Shown: one piece after another, positions 24,017 to 37,200 of the stretch
How the letters are laid out: each line of letters opens with the position of its first letter
How positions within the stretch are numbered: the first letter of the stretch is position 1
Source of the DNA: Takakia lepidozioides
Lineage: Eukaryota; Streptophyta; Takakiopsida; Takakiales; Takakiaceae
Length of the DNA: 60,000 nucleotides
Direction of reading: 5' to 3'
Assembly: GCA_030704615.1 (NCBI GenBank)
Contig: CM060734.1
Location: 3,474,001 to 3,534,000, forward strand
Made by a program: the position numbers and the translations under genes
The notes under the pieces: generated by a model
Seen by the model: the letters and a program-made list of their open reading frames with translations, nothing else
Databases searched by the model: none
What the model was told of the DNA's origin: nothing

Positions 24017-24366
24017 CCTCTTAGCTCCTATTCCAGCCCTGCTCTTGCCATGACAAAAGCCCTCTCAATGTTGAAGCTCGAGATTGAAACCCAATCTCAA
24101 CATACTCCACAAAGTGCATTGATTTGCCCCAAGCCAAATCAGCCCTTTCGCTTGGTCTTACAATCCTTCACACAATGAAAGCTCACATTCCCCTCTTAGG
24201 TCCTGTTCCAGCCCTGCTCTTGCCATGACAAGAGCCCTCTCAATGCTGAAGCTCGAGATTGAAACCCAATCTCAACATACTCCACAAAGTGCATTGATTT
24301 GCCCCAAGCCAAATCAGCCCTTTCACTTGGTCTTGCAATCCTTCACACAATGAAAGCTCGCATTCC
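24017..24366. repeat. 175-bp tandem duplication
   Basis: 24017-24191 and 24192-24366 are nearly identical (a handful of mismatches) and directly adjacent. Confidence 0.95.
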
Positions 24367-26390
24367 CAAGTCCAGTTCTCAGCTTTGCCACCAAAGCCAC
24401 TCTAACCTGCTCTTGACTGGTCCTCTTCCCGATCGTGCTTGCTCATGCATGTACACAATCTGAAACCATCAAGGTGCTCTGGAATTACCTGCAGCATGGT
24501 GCTTTCATCTCTGAAGCTGAAGATCGAATGCCAAGGTCTACTACCTCGTAACCCACATCGCCTCCGGGCGCTTCTAACAACCAAGAACTTGATGATGCTC
24601 CTCGCATCCAAACCTGATTTCTCTCATTCTCAAGCAAAAACCACAAGTGCTACAACTAACTCGTATCTGGCACTAACAGATACGAGCTAATTTTTCTCGA
24701 GTGATAAAGAAGAAGAATACAAGCACAAGCTCATGCGAGCTCACAAAGCTGAAGCTTAAACTTATGCATATATAAACTCATCACTCAAATACAAGTCAAG
24801 CCAAGTGCACCCCACGCCATGGGGAATCCACACTACGGCGCCATAGCTAGGCACGGTGAGGCTCAACTCGAGAAAGATGAGCCTCCCTTGCTTGCCGTGA
24901 AGATAACCACTCCAGGGCCTAAATCTGCCTTGACCCCTGGATTGACACTTGGGCCAATCCCAAATATCAATATGTAAAAGCTAGCTATTTCCTAGCTAGT
25001 TTCGCACTAGTGGTAAAATAACTTGACATGATTTTCGAAGCTACTTTCAAACATGATTTCATTGCCCTCTGGGTTCGAAGCCTCAACCTCCAACAGGATT
25101 ATCAGACTTCAAGTAGGCTTCACTTGCCATTGTACGGGGTCCAGATGAGGAAGTGACCCGTCGCATTGGTGGCTCATCGTCTCGAGAGCGTTGGCGTGAT
25201 GTTGAAGGTCGTGAGAGTCGGAACGGTTGATCTGGTAGTTGGGTAAGCGACAACTCCAATGTATCTGGTTCCTATGACTCCATGTTGCCAATACAAGATG
25301 CAAGAGTACTGGAAGTGTGGCTATAGACAGAGGGCTGTATGAGAATGGTGCAGGAGCCCGTGCTGATGCGCTGGCCGAATCCATCCTGGAGCGTGCCTGG
25401 TGCGCTAAGAAAAACCCAGTTCCTGAAGAGGGGTGAGATCTTCTCAAGTGAGGTTGTGAAGCCATGGTTGGAAAGCGTGACTCTCCAAAGGTCCTTGATT
25501 GGTGCTGTTCCCGGGAGCCATTGAGGTGAAGGGAAGAAGAATCGGGGACCACTAATCCACTGAAAAACGATGTAGTCGGGGACCACTGTTCCACAGAAAA
25601 ACCGAGCTATCCAGAGACACTTAAGAGAGCCTTTGCAAGAAATATTAGAACCGCAAGCTAGAAAAAACAAGGACGTAAGCTAACAACCACCGAGAGAAGG
25701 ATCTAGAGACACTTAAGCGAGACCAAGTGCAGGAGGAAATAGAAAGAGCTGGAAGAAGCGGGAAACGTCTCTGTAGATAGAGACCGCCGCATTAATTAGA
25801 GGCGGTTCCGTAAGCCGACGAATCAGAGATCCACCCGTGTTGATAGAAGATGAATAAGGGAGGAAGGATGAACAACCGATGATGGCTGAAAAAAGCAGCA
25901 AAGAAGGGGATATGCATATCAAAGGATAGAGAAAAGGAAGGGGATGCAGATAATGGGATCCTTTGCTTGGGAGTGTAGAGGGATGACCAGCTTGGGGTGG
26001 TGAAGATGTGATGAGAGAGAAGAACCGACCGTTGGGGAGCCTTCCACAAACCACAGAGCTCCGCCATCGCCTCTTATTCGTTGCTCTTAACCACCACACT
26101 ACGATGCTTTCGAAATAACTAATGTTTTATTATGTGCATTACCAGTACCTGTTTTATGTGTTTTATGGGCAGCAGCAAATTGATTTGCCCCAGCAGACTG
26201 AGCCGCAGCAGACCCTCCTACGGGTAGGGGCGCTCCCACCCTTCACGACCCCCACACGTGGGCCCCGCCACAGGCACAGGCGTGCTCATTGAAGACGCTA
26301 TTATCTTTCAATGAGAAGCTCTAGGCCATATGCCCAGGTAATCAGGTTATAAAACTATCTATCAGATGTCACTCTCACCTCTCTGGATGA
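24367..26390. other. Stretch without a confident gene
   Basis: A perfect 10-bp inverted repeat (CTCGTATCTG/CAGATACGAG) with a 7-base loop lies at 24660-24686. Minus-strand frames at 25109-25670 are faintly LINE-like, but I cannot support that. Nothing else is recognised. Confidence 0.4.
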
Positions 26391-26400
26391 ATGCATTCAG

Positions 26401-27210
26401 GCTGCTGAACAACAATCAAGTGACAGGGACGCTGCCAGTTGAGCTGTTCAATATCTCAACTCTCACTATAATGTGCGTACGCTCTTTAACGCTCTTGCAG
26501 ACCGCATTATTAATATCAGGCTATTTTGGAGGTTTTATTTGCGCATGTCGATCGATGTGAAGTTGAATGATCACGTTTCTAAGGATATATATATGGAGGT
26601 GCTAGCTGCCTGAGCTGCTGCAGTTGTGTGGTAGCTGTTGACTTTGTTACTAGGAGTTGTCTTATGCCTGAGGTCGTCCATCCTAGCCTCTTCTGCTGAG
26701 GTTATCTGGAAGAACTGCATCTACTGGACCATGAGCAAAAGGAAGCCCACAGTAGACTGATTTGTATCGTGGTGATAACGAAGGACTTCAATATCTGAAA
26801 AATCTACCAGTAGACAGTTGGATAACAATCCGATTGTTGACTCAATACCAGCGGAATACACGCAACTTCCCTCCCTGATAAAGCTGTATGTACTTCCCTC
26901 GTACTTAATACAGTAGAGATCTCATGTGATCTCTGTGATTTCAATTTGTTTATTTTCTAGCTGCACAGCTATGAGGTTCTAACTGCAGTATGAGCTCATT
27001 TACAGTAACTGCTCAAGAATTGGAAGATCGTCACACCTAGCATATCAACTTGCTAAGCTCGCTCGAGCACTTTCGATCTGGTCCAAGAGTTGGACCCAAT
27101 TTAAATGTTGTGGGTGGGGGCCATTGGCTATTTTATAGGAGCCTAAGGAATTGCTCACTTTCAGGGAGCATTCCAGATCCGTTTGGAGCATTGACCAACC
27201 TGACCTATCT
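26401..27210 (+). pseudogene. LRR exons of a receptor kinase ectodomain (fragment)
   Basis: Three candidate exons encode plant extracellular LRRs: 26401-26472 (LLNNNQVTGTLPVELFNIST), about 26811-26885 (LDNNPIVDSIPAEYTQLPSL) and 27139-27210 (SLRNCSLSGSIPDPFGALTN). The two outer exons are exactly 72 bases, as usual for one-LRR exons, and the SLRNCSLxGSIPD block is typical of the LRR-VIII-1 group. Splice phase fits between the second and third; between the first and second it does not, so an exon may be missing. No signal peptide, transmembrane or kinase exon accompanies them, so the piece is isolated or broken. Confidence 0.7.
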
Positions 27211-27949
27211 GTAAGTGGTCGCAGAGGCTTTGGCTCGAGCTCCCTGTGCAATACTACCTAAATTACACTAAATTTAGGCGTAAAGAAAGTCTCAAGATTT
27301 TCTCACCTACACTTGTATAATTTTATATATGACTACTTGAAGTGATCAAGGATCCAATTAGACAGTCAAGAACTATTTTATCATGCTGGCAACCATTCAA
27401 TGAAATCTTGAAGGCGTTTGTCAGTCAAGGAGTCAGTCGTTCACATTTTATGGCGAACCACCACGAAGACCCTCGATTCCCGGTGGTGAGTCGCGGTGAG
27501 TCTTGGCCCACTCACCGTGGCCCCAATGGACCGTGATGAGTCCCAAGACTCCCCACGACTCCCACCTCAAGGTCTCCACCCCATGGTGAGTCCTATGCCA
27601 CCCCCACTAAGTCCCGCTAAGCTACCACCACCCCTTGTGGAGCCACCCCCACTGCAACCCGGTGTGCGGGGATCCACCTAGTGAGCGCCTCCGCCTCCTT
27701 GAGTGCCTTGGGCACTCAAGGGTGCTTCAGCCCCCGTACCTATCGCTGCTAGTGCCCCCACCACATGGGCAGCCCCTCTTGTGTCCCGACCCCCCTGCCC
27801 TCAAGGCAAAGGGTCGCGACACACCGGGTCTGTCCAACTACCCAGCATATTCGTAAGCGCCAAACACCACAAAAACGAGTTGTTGCCACCACAATTTGGT
27901 TAAGAATGTATCACCTTTTATTTTTCATCCACACAGGATGTGGCTAGAC

Positions 27950-30756
27950 GATGGAGCTTCTCCAATGTCATCGTGGGCTTCAGAGCGCGGGAGTAGTGCT
28001 TTCCCCACCTCCACCAGAAAGTCGGCACCAAGGGCGAGATCAGCTATGGCCACGTACTTTACCATCCGTGACTTGTACTTTATGCGGGCCCTGGCCTCCG
28101 CAGCTTTGAGATAGGACTCGAGTGCCGGGAGGGTTAGATTCTTCTCCTCTGACTCCATGTAGAACCTCCGCGCATGTGCCAAACCCTGCTGAATTTTCGT
28201 CTGTCAAGAATGCGCACATAAGATTAGAGATCCTGCTCAACACTTTTTCTTCTATTGGGGAGGAGAGACACATTAGCTCAACAAACAGTGAGGAGCTTTA
28301 CCCGAAATATGTAGTCCACCATGGCGTCCATGCTCAGCCTATATCAGGTTCTGTCTGCCTTTGCCTCCGACTTGCGCAGGAGGTCGGCACTGAGCGAATT
28401 GGCAAACTCTTGCACCCCCTGCTTCCTGACATCCTTCACTCGGAAGAGCATATGGGACAAGTTGGTGGCAATGAAGGCATTCTCAGTCACCCTGCAATGC
28501 CACATTTCCATCAAACAATACTGAAATGGGAATTTTCAACAAATATGAGGATTCGCAATGAAATGACTTACAATCGGATGGGTCCAAAAGCAAGAGGCGT
28601 TGTAACTTACGAGTTGATGTCCGCCATTGCAGCTTTGAGAAGACTGCGATCTTTGGGCCCCGCAACCTTCAGCACAACACACTCCACGGCGAAATGCCAA
28701 TCGAGGTCGTTGGGGTGGGCTTCGGCTATGTGCTCCATCCATGCCAGGAGGCGATGATTGCCGTCCCACACGTAAAACATCTTACCGGACAAGTGCTGGA
28801 AAAGAGGATCAGTAGCAATCGTTCTCTCGAACTCCTCATTTCGCCTTTGCCAATGGGGACCCCATTTGTCCACCTCATCGGAAGTGTGGGCACGGGAAGC
28901 TCCGTGGTCGTTCTCAATGGAAACGTAAAACGCGGAAGACCCCATTCGATATCCATCCTGAAAAGAGAATTTCAGCTTGTCGATATCGCCTGGGAGGGCA
29001 GGTCTCACCACCTACAATGACACCAAGCGGCAAAGGGGAATCCGAAGCTTGGCCGGGTACACCATGCCCCCCAGCACCCTGCCAATGTTGCTGTGGGTTG
29101 CCTCCAACATCTTGGCAGCGGCCAACTTCATATCCGCCTCCGACATGACATCTGCTGCAGAGGGGTTCTCCAGCAGCCCACCAGGACCGCCAAATCCAGC
29201 CTGTATGCTGCGGGTTTGGGGCCTGGGGATGTCCGGGAGGATGTCATCCTGGTCAGAAAGCTCCCTGTCGTCCTCCTCAACATGGTCAGCCACCGGCGAA
29301 ACCACCTCGAGCACTCTCCCCGTCTGTACTGCCCTCTCCCCGGCTTCACCTTGAACTGGCACAATCCGTGCTCTTTCTGGTGTTTTTGCCTCTCCTCCAC
29401 TCTCCACCGTATGGGTAATTGCAGGGGCTGCTCTTGCCCGCGATGGTCTAACCGGTGTGTTACTGCCTCTCTTTGTGGTGTCTTGGAGGGATCCACCGTC
29501 TCTGTGCGTCCCTCGCTTACATTGGCATCTGTCATTTGGGTACCCATGGCCTCTTCAGTGGCCTTTTCTCTTTCCTCCTGGCTAGCATTTTGTCTCGCCT
29601 GTTCTTTTGCCCTCTCTTTTGCCCTCTCACAGGCTTTCTGTTTCTTACTAGGGCTAGCAGCAGGGGAGCCCTCCAGGACGACCACCTTTGATTGAGGCGA
29701 ACTGACACCCTCGCGCGCACTGCTCACTCCCCCCTCCGCAGCCCGTGACGGCTCTCTCGCCGGGGATTGCATGTGCTTAGCTTTCTTCTTCTTCTTTGCG
29801 TGGGCGGGCCCTACTGCATGTGCATCAACAACCTCCATTGCCGGATCTGCTGTCCTCACGTCCTCACGCCCTTCACCTGCCATGCCGCCTGCACCAACCT
29901 CCCATGCCTATTCTGTCGTACTCTCGCTGCAAGTCCTCCGTCCACCAACAAAAGGTTTAGTTTGCCCTCTCGCCCCAAGTTGGGCGATTCAAACATGCGA
30001 TGAGTTGGAGCTGTCGATGATACCACCAACGTGCCGGGCTCGTTGTCACTCTATCATTCCCAAAAATCGTGAGAACCAACATCGGTGCCAAAACCAGCAT
30101 CGCAACGAGTAGCGCAACCACCTAGCAACAATCGTGGAACAACAATGAAAACAAAACAAGTTTAGGAAGTATGGAGTGCCATGGAACAACAATGAAAACA
30201 ATCCAACCAATGCCTAAGAATGACATGCACAAGCAGCCTTCTCCAGAGCTGTCGGCTTTGCACACGCATTGCAACTATGTAAGGTTCACTCAACCGGTAA
30301 TATGAAACACGATGAACAAATGATCAGGAATTCCATAAGACGGGAAAACAGGGTGAAATGTTTTGAAGGCACTTCATCTGCTCAGACATTCTTCTCAGCT
30401 CAGCATGGATTTCCTTAATTTTTAACCACTCACACCTTGATCATTCTTCGCAACAGCTCTTGCTTTTGCGATGCAACCATACGCTTCGAGTGATGCCAGG
30501 ATGAAGATGCGAAAAACAAAGCGAACAACAAAGCGAAAGCAAAAACGAAAGCGAACAAAGCGAAAGCAAAGTGGCTTGCCTGAGAGTACTCGGCTTCAGT
30601 TGGCGCGGGTTGTGAGCAAGACACTGGAATCTCCTGCTGGAGCTTAAGTTTGGCCATGCGAGAGATTGGCCGTCGTCCAAAGTACAAAGCTCTCAACTTC
30701 CGCCGCGGTTTGGATGTGGGGTCTCTCTCAGGAGAGCCACGCCCTTCAGGCGACAA
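27950..30756 (-). pseudogene. ParB/Srx-like plus methyltransferase-like gene, copy B (5' half)
   Basis: Minus-strand exons correspond to exons 1-4 of copy A: 30756-30580 (PRRKLRALYFGRRPISR), about 29900-28611 (linker plus ParB-like domain with KMFYVWDGNHRLLAW), 28491-28303 (VTENAFIATNLSHMLFRV) and 28200 to about 27950 (LAHARRFYMES...RIKYKSRMVKYVAIAD). The exon 2 donor (AACTC|GTAAG) and the exon 3 start (G|GTGACTGAGAA) fall at exactly the same codons as in copy A. Damage includes a frameshift near 29400, a TAG at 29012-29014 in the ParB-like domain, a TGA for a conserved Trp in exon 3 and a frameshift in exon 4. The methyltransferase half is absent. The exon 1 donor appears to be GC rather than GT. 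Confidence 0.8.
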
Positions 30757-30999
30757 AAGTCCCAGCCAAAAAGATAAAAGATCTCAGTTTTTTGGGGTAC
30801 ATGCCTCGAATAGAAGTTAATCCAAGTTTAGCATCAGATTTAGGGTACGTATCGAGGAAGCAACCGCGGAATCCCTGTATCGCCAGCCCGAATCAAAACG
30901 GACGGCGGTGGACATTTAATGCCCAACTACGCAATTAAATGTTGGATGAAAGCCTCCCTGTCGGATGAAATGTGACGCAACTCGGCCCCGAATTTCCAA

Positions 31000-31499
31000 N
31001 NNNNNNNNNNNNNNNNNNNNNNNNNNNNNNNNNNNNNNNNNNNNNNNNNNNNNNNNNNNNNNNNNNNNNNNNNNNNNNNNNNNNNNNNNNNNNNNNNNNN
31101 NNNNNNNNNNNNNNNNNNNNNNNNNNNNNNNNNNNNNNNNNNNNNNNNNNNNNNNNNNNNNNNNNNNNNNNNNNNNNNNNNNNNNNNNNNNNNNNNNNNN
31201 NNNNNNNNNNNNNNNNNNNNNNNNNNNNNNNNNNNNNNNNNNNNNNNNNNNNNNNNNNNNNNNNNNNNNNNNNNNNNNNNNNNNNNNNNNNNNNNNNNNN
31301 NNNNNNNNNNNNNNNNNNNNNNNNNNNNNNNNNNNNNNNNNNNNNNNNNNNNNNNNNNNNNNNNNNNNNNNNNNNNNNNNNNNNNNNNNNNNNNNNNNNN
31401 NNNNNNNNNNNNNNNNNNNNNNNNNNNNNNNNNNNNNNNNNNNNNNNNNNNNNNNNNNNNNNNNNNNNNNNNNNNNNNNNNNNNNNNNNNNNNNNNNNN
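31000..31499. other. Assembly gap (N)
   Basis: About 500 N bases. The last sequence before the gap (CGGCCCCGAATTTCCAA) resembles half of the array palindrome, so a palindromic array may have collapsed here. Confidence 0.95.
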
Positions 31500-32679
31500 T
31501 ATTCCATGGAGATTAAAGCAAAACTGTTGCCATCCGGTGTCTGTCACGGTGGTATGTACCCCATGTAGCGGTTCATGAAATAATCTTTAGGATACTGTTA
31601 GTAATTACTCAAAGCCAGAAGGGAGTCGTCTGCAGTAGTTCTGGATTGAGGCCCAATTGGTGTTCATTACTTAAGTATTATGCAACATTTGAATGCAATC
31701 AAAACAAAAGCGGACTTGGGATGCAATGCGGAGGAAGGGGTTTGAGGACGAGGTCTTTGAAGGTGTCGGCAAAAAGGGGGACATGACTGGAGCTGGAGAG
31801 ATGCAGCACAAATTTTGTATGTGCTGAACAATACCAATGTCATGGCTCTTTTGGGGCAGTGAGTACTTTCTTTTCATTGCAACCTTATTCATAGCAGTTC
31901 AATTTCAATTTTGACTGTCACCAGTTAATCAAACCACCCACAAAGTCACAAATGTCAGTGGTTCATCCTGATTATAACCAATGTTGTAGTAACGGAATGT
32001 CCTGAGTGAGTGACTTGTTTGGAAGAGCATGTTCATTTTACAAGTCATTTTGCTCACTCCTCCAGTGGTTTGAAACAGTGGTTTTCAAAGTATCATTTAT
32101 TGCTAGTATTTTTTTTGCTAAGTAATGCAATACTTCATTGCTAACATGTGTCATTCTTGTTGCCATTTTTGTGACAAAAAGTATGCAACAGAGAGGCACA
32201 GTTCACACAGACAGAGGGCATGTGGTGATGAGTGGCGTGCCCATCGACGTCTACCTTTATCAGATCAACCAATACCTAGGTCAATTAGATGGTCCCACGG
32301 CTCTAAATAAAGAAGACCGGGCTATATTGTCTACCATTCAAGCGGCATTTGTGCAACCAAACCGCTATTCTAGTTGAAGCCAAAGTGAATTTCAGAGGGT
32401 GACGAATATGTTTCAGATTCAGAATAAATTTTAATTGGTTGGAACCATTGTTCTATAGCATCATCCCCACAATGGTCTGGCACTTGTTTGTTTTTCAAAG
32501 TCTGTCACAGCTGCACAAACCCTTAAAAGTTTTTCATGTATCACCAAAAGTTGGTCCCAATCACTGTTGTGTAGGCCAACCACTCATGAGCACCCCTAGC
32601 ATAGTGGTTCCAATTACTGCAGTATCTTTCACCCACCCCACTCTCCACCCTGTCAAAGTGGTAGCAAATCAATGAGGTG

Positions 32680-33010
32680 TCTTTAACCACTCAAGATCAA
32701 CGTGCCACTGTCCCAGTCCACGTGGAATATATTATATATGAAATAAAATATATTTCCAAATAATAAATCACAAATAAAATTTGAATTATTACACGTGGAG
32801 TAGCAAGTGGTTTCAACCACTTCCCATCACTGAGGTGTCCTATAACCACTCAACAATATACCACTACACTCTCCACGTGGAATATTATATTCATTATTAA
32901 ATGTATTAGCAATAAATAATAGAAATAAAAACAAATTATTACACGTGGCTACTGAGTGGTTGAAACCACGTCCCAACCACTTCTTGATGCCACCGTGGCA
33001 TTTCATTGGG
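32680..33010. repeat. Two diverged copies of a ~165-bp unit
   Basis: Each unit runs from AACCACTCAA through TCCACGTGGAATAT and an AT-rich core to ATTATTACACGTGG and an AACCAC-rich end. The CCACGTGG/CACGTGG parts are inverted within each unit, as in a small MITE. The second copy follows the first head to tail. Confidence 0.65.
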
Positions 33011-33269
33011 ATTAACCACTGGCAAGTGGTTACTAGTGGTTTATAGAGTGGAAAAAAGACAGTAGGGTTAAAGGGCCATTTGTTTATTCCAACGTTTTTC
33101 TTCTAGTGGATCCCTTGCCACTCCGAAGCCAACATTCCAACTGCTGGACCAAGCAAATCCGTTGACAGCTGATACTGGAATATCGATGGAAGACCACTGC
33201 AACCCAGGATTGAATCAGTTGCATGTCGCCCTAAGAGTTCCATCCAAGGAGCCTTCCTGCCACGACCCC

Positions 33270-34215
33270 ACACTTTACACCCTTTTTTACACCTGCAGGT
33301 GTAAAAAAAAATCCACATGCTCACACCCCCCTGGGTGTAAGGTAAACCGTGTTGATTCCACCACCCTGTAGAAAAAGCCAGTGGTGTCGAAAAACCATCT
33401 TCCACCCATCTACACCCTGACGTGGCACCCGGCCTGTCTGGCTTTTTTGACACCCGTTTTGACTAGCATTTCTTACATCCAGTTCAACTGGATTTTTTGA
33501 CGGCTTATTTTACACCCTTGCTTGACAATGTGGCAAATTCAAAATTCAAAATTCAAATTCCAATTTTCAAATTCAAATTTTGGCGATTCAAAAATTCAAA
33601 ATTTGAAATATGCGTTGACCGTTGACCCCACCCCATCCTAGGTCAACGGTTCAGCACACACCATCCCACACATTACTAGACAATACACACTTGAACCTAA
33701 GACCTCCTCATTATAACATCACTAAGTTGCTATACACTAACCAACACACCTATTACACATACATGCACAACATAAGTGGTTTGATTGTATATAAACATAA
33801 CAAACTTTGTCCTACCAATGTGGCATAATCCATACTAGTGTAAAATAAGCCAAGTAACCTTTCTCACACCATGTCTAGTCAGCATGTCACATATGAGTCC
33901 CTTAATCGACGTGTCCAACCAATGTGACATAATCCACACTAATGTAAAATAAGCCGCGTAACCTTTCTCACACCAAGTCGGTCACATGGCCACCTCATAT
34001 AGTTGAATCCCCATGGTGTTTGATTAACTTAGCCCTATAGACCATTTTCTCACACTAGGACAAAAAAGCGGTGTTGAGATAAGCCATGTATATTGTTTGA
34101 CACCTTGCTCATTTGACACCCACGAAATTTTATAGGGGTGTAAGATTATGTGTAAGAAAAGCCAAGTGTAAACTACCCCTGGTGTAAAAAAAAGCCAGGA
34201 TCTCTTGTAGTGTCC
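33270..34215. repeat. Candidate non-autonomous element with GTGTAAAA-type ends
   Basis: Both ends carry repeated TTTACACC/GGTGTAAAAA motifs in opposite orientation, near 33275-33350 and 34110-34195. Inside is a TTCAAA/AAATTC low-complexity block at 33538-33606. The borders are approximate and no target-site duplication was established. Confidence 0.4.
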
Positions 34216-34289
34216 CTCTGGACACATAAACTCCAAAGGCAAGGCACTGCAGAGGGACAGGCCAACATCACCAGAGGTCTACCCTAGCC

Positions 34290-37200
34290 TAAAACCGCCA
34301 AACTCCATGCAGGCAGGGGGGGTCCAAGGTACCCTGCCAACAAAAGCCACTACACGTCCAGTCCAAGGATCCATCATTCTTCTAGGAGTTTCCACTATGG
34401 ACCCTATGCAGGAAACGGAACAGGGGCCGCTGCGCAAAGACCATCTCATACTATCAACTCCAAAGGCAAAGCAATTCTCACGGAAAGATCTTCAATACCA
34501 GAGGTTCACATTACTACTCCCACCAAGCAAGCGGGCCCTAAGATTACCACAGGTATCTCGTGCAATTCTACTTCGCCAATACCTATCTCCACTCAAATTC
34601 CTTTGCCTCGCTAAAGCCTCAAGGGTTGCTCAGGTTTGGAAGTTGGGGCTGCCCGAAGGCTGCTTGGTTTCATGAATCTCTATTATCAGAAAGGGGAACG
34701 CTCCGACAATTCTCATTACATCAGATGATTGCGAATGTGTGGAATCTCTATGGATTACAAGACGAAGATGTGCAACGTTCAACTTAGGGTCCAAACATGC
34801 CCCCCGGCCTTGCAGCAGTCCTGAAATGTTGTTCAAAACTCAAAATCCAAGAGTTCTTCCGAGCAATCTTACCTCATTACCACCCTTGTGAGCCTCTTCA
34901 ACAAAAAATTCTTGGGGATCTTACGTGGATGACCATCCAGGGGTATTGGGCCATGGCCTTCAACACAGGTTTTGGCTCTTATGGAAGAGGCTGAAATTTA
35001 CAACAAACCTCCCCCTTTGGGTGATATGTTGACTTATGAGAATGGTTGAAGCGCCACTGTGTTCTCACAGGCTCCAAAGTAGAAAGTCAAATACCCTGGT
35101 TAGAGTAAGCGGTTCCAGATGTTGGGGACCAGGCTAGTCTCGAGGTGCCCAAATTTGAGTGGGGGAGAAATCATCGAATGGAGATCCAAAGAACCAAGAA
35201 CTATATCAATGGCATCATGGACCACCAATCAACCCTGTTACTTCCTCGAAGGAGCCGGCGGACTCATCACCAATGGCAGATGATGGCAGCTGGGAGGGAC
35301 TGGCAAAAATGTCAACGCTCTCCAAATCTCGCCGCCCACAGTACTACATATGAGCCAGGCCTCTGCCTTGAAGAGCTCTCCTTCACTGGTTATTCCACCT
35401 AACCCCACTCCCTCACCATCTGGGGTGGCTCTCTGAGGTGCGTCCTTCCCCCTTGTTTTCTAGTTTCAAGTGCAATTGAGGGAATCCAATAGGGGTATGC
35501 CGTGAGTGTGTGTGAAAAAGTAAAAACCAGCGGGGAAACAATTAAGGCATTTGCTGCCACTTTTTCACTACCAGATCATCATCCCCTCGGCACTGGGGGA
35601 GCTGCCTGCGCTCGATGGTTCCTCTGCTCGAAGGCACCCCTGTTTTGAATCTCTGTTTACATCAAACTTCCTTCCCAACAGATGCCTCAATTCAAACGAT
35701 CACCATTTCCTCTGTCACATCAGACCAGTTGTCCAGGCTCTCCGTTAAGCGGGGCAAAACCCGATTCTCTAAGAGGAATCTTTATCCAGTTCTAAAAAAA
35801 AACACGGAAGCCTCCACACAACTATGTTTTGGTGATCTCTCTTCGACCAAAAGCCAAAAAAGTTAAATTCTGCTTCCACAACCAAGGGCCATCAAATATG
35901 ACTACAGGTCAAAGCCTGCCTCACCTTCCTGATGAAACTTAACCTCCACTCTTGGAATATTCGAGGGCTCGAGGCATACCCTACATCCCTCAAGAGGATT
36001 AAAATTAAATCTTGGCTTGCACACCCCTCTTGAGGGAAGACTCTATCATTATCCTACAGGAACACAAATTAGATCAATCCAAATTAGCTCTTCTTAATGG
36101 ACCATATGTGCCCGTTGGCATCACCATTGTTGGAACGCGACAGCTCCGTGTAAGAACTCAAGATCCGCCAGAGGTGGGACAGCAACCTTTGGATTCGCAA
36201 ATGAAAGAGAGCTGGCTGCCTGGGAGGCTGCAATTCTGCGCTATTTCCCTTCCCAACAACCAGGGTACATTGTGTATAGTAATGTTTACGCGCCAAACTC
36301 TTCCTTAGAGATTGCAGTATGAATTCTGGGACATTTAGACAATAAAATGAGAGAGCAACACTGCGGGTCAACAGTTGGATTTTCGGGCGATTTCAATATG
36401 GTGGAGGTCACCATAGACAGACGAGGGAACCGGTTTCATTCAACCCAAAATGCTGAGGAAATGGATCATTGGAACTCATGTGTTCTAACCCCCAGCCTGA
36501 CCGAGACAGTTCCAATTTCCAATCAGGCCTCCTCCATCTCCTTTACTTGGACAGACATAGGGGCACTCTCGCGGGGTTTCGTAACAGTTGGTATGGGTTA
36601 GAATAGAACCATTAGTTTTCGCTCAAATCGTAGTTCAGAGCTCCAAACGTTTGCCCCAAGAACCAATCCCTTTACCATGCACCTATCACAGTTTCAATCT
36701 CTATTCAAGACTCCCAACGTAGAGGTAGGGGCCTTTACAAGATTAACAACCTCCTTCTTAAACTCCCAGCTTTCAAGCTCGGTCTCTTTCAGCCCTGGAC
36801 CTCAGCAGGAAACGCAACGCAGAACCCTACTGACAAATTCATGGCTAAACTGAGAATTGTTAGTATTGAGAGTCAGAAAATGAGTAAGGCCCTAGCAGAG
36901 ATCTGCAAGAGGAAGGTTGCAAACGATTAACAAAAATGCTTGAAAGTTTGTCAATCTAAAATTGAGTCCACCCGCTGTGATGATCACACCTATCACACCT
37001 ATATGGAGGCCGCGATGCCACCCTGGATGTTCACTTCAAAATCCAGGAATGCAAGTGGAAGTTACAGAGGAGGTGGCTTGTGAATTATGACCTAACTTGG
37101 TCCTTCCAAAGGGGAAAAAATGACAAAGTACTTTTTTGACAAAGCTAGACTGTAGAGCTTTCTCAAAGTATTACGGAACTGGTTGATCAATTATGTGGAA

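Larger units (their letters stand above)
31500..34290. other. AT-rich intergenic and repeat region
   Basis: No gene is recognised. Short frames near 31700-31830 and 32138-32377 have no domain I can name. Most of 32680-34210 is small-repeat sequence. Confidence 0.5.

Noticed and set aside
25109-25670. Minus-strand frames of 132-161 codons as a LINE fragment
   Set aside because: There is only a vague resemblance to LINE C-terminal regions; no RT, endonuclease or zinc motif is visible.
27496-27950. Pro-rich frames on the plus strand
   Set aside because: Low-complexity CCACCCC-type sequence in several overlapping frames with no domain.
30927-31568. Open frames running through the N gap
   Set aside because: They exist only because N is read as unknown residues.
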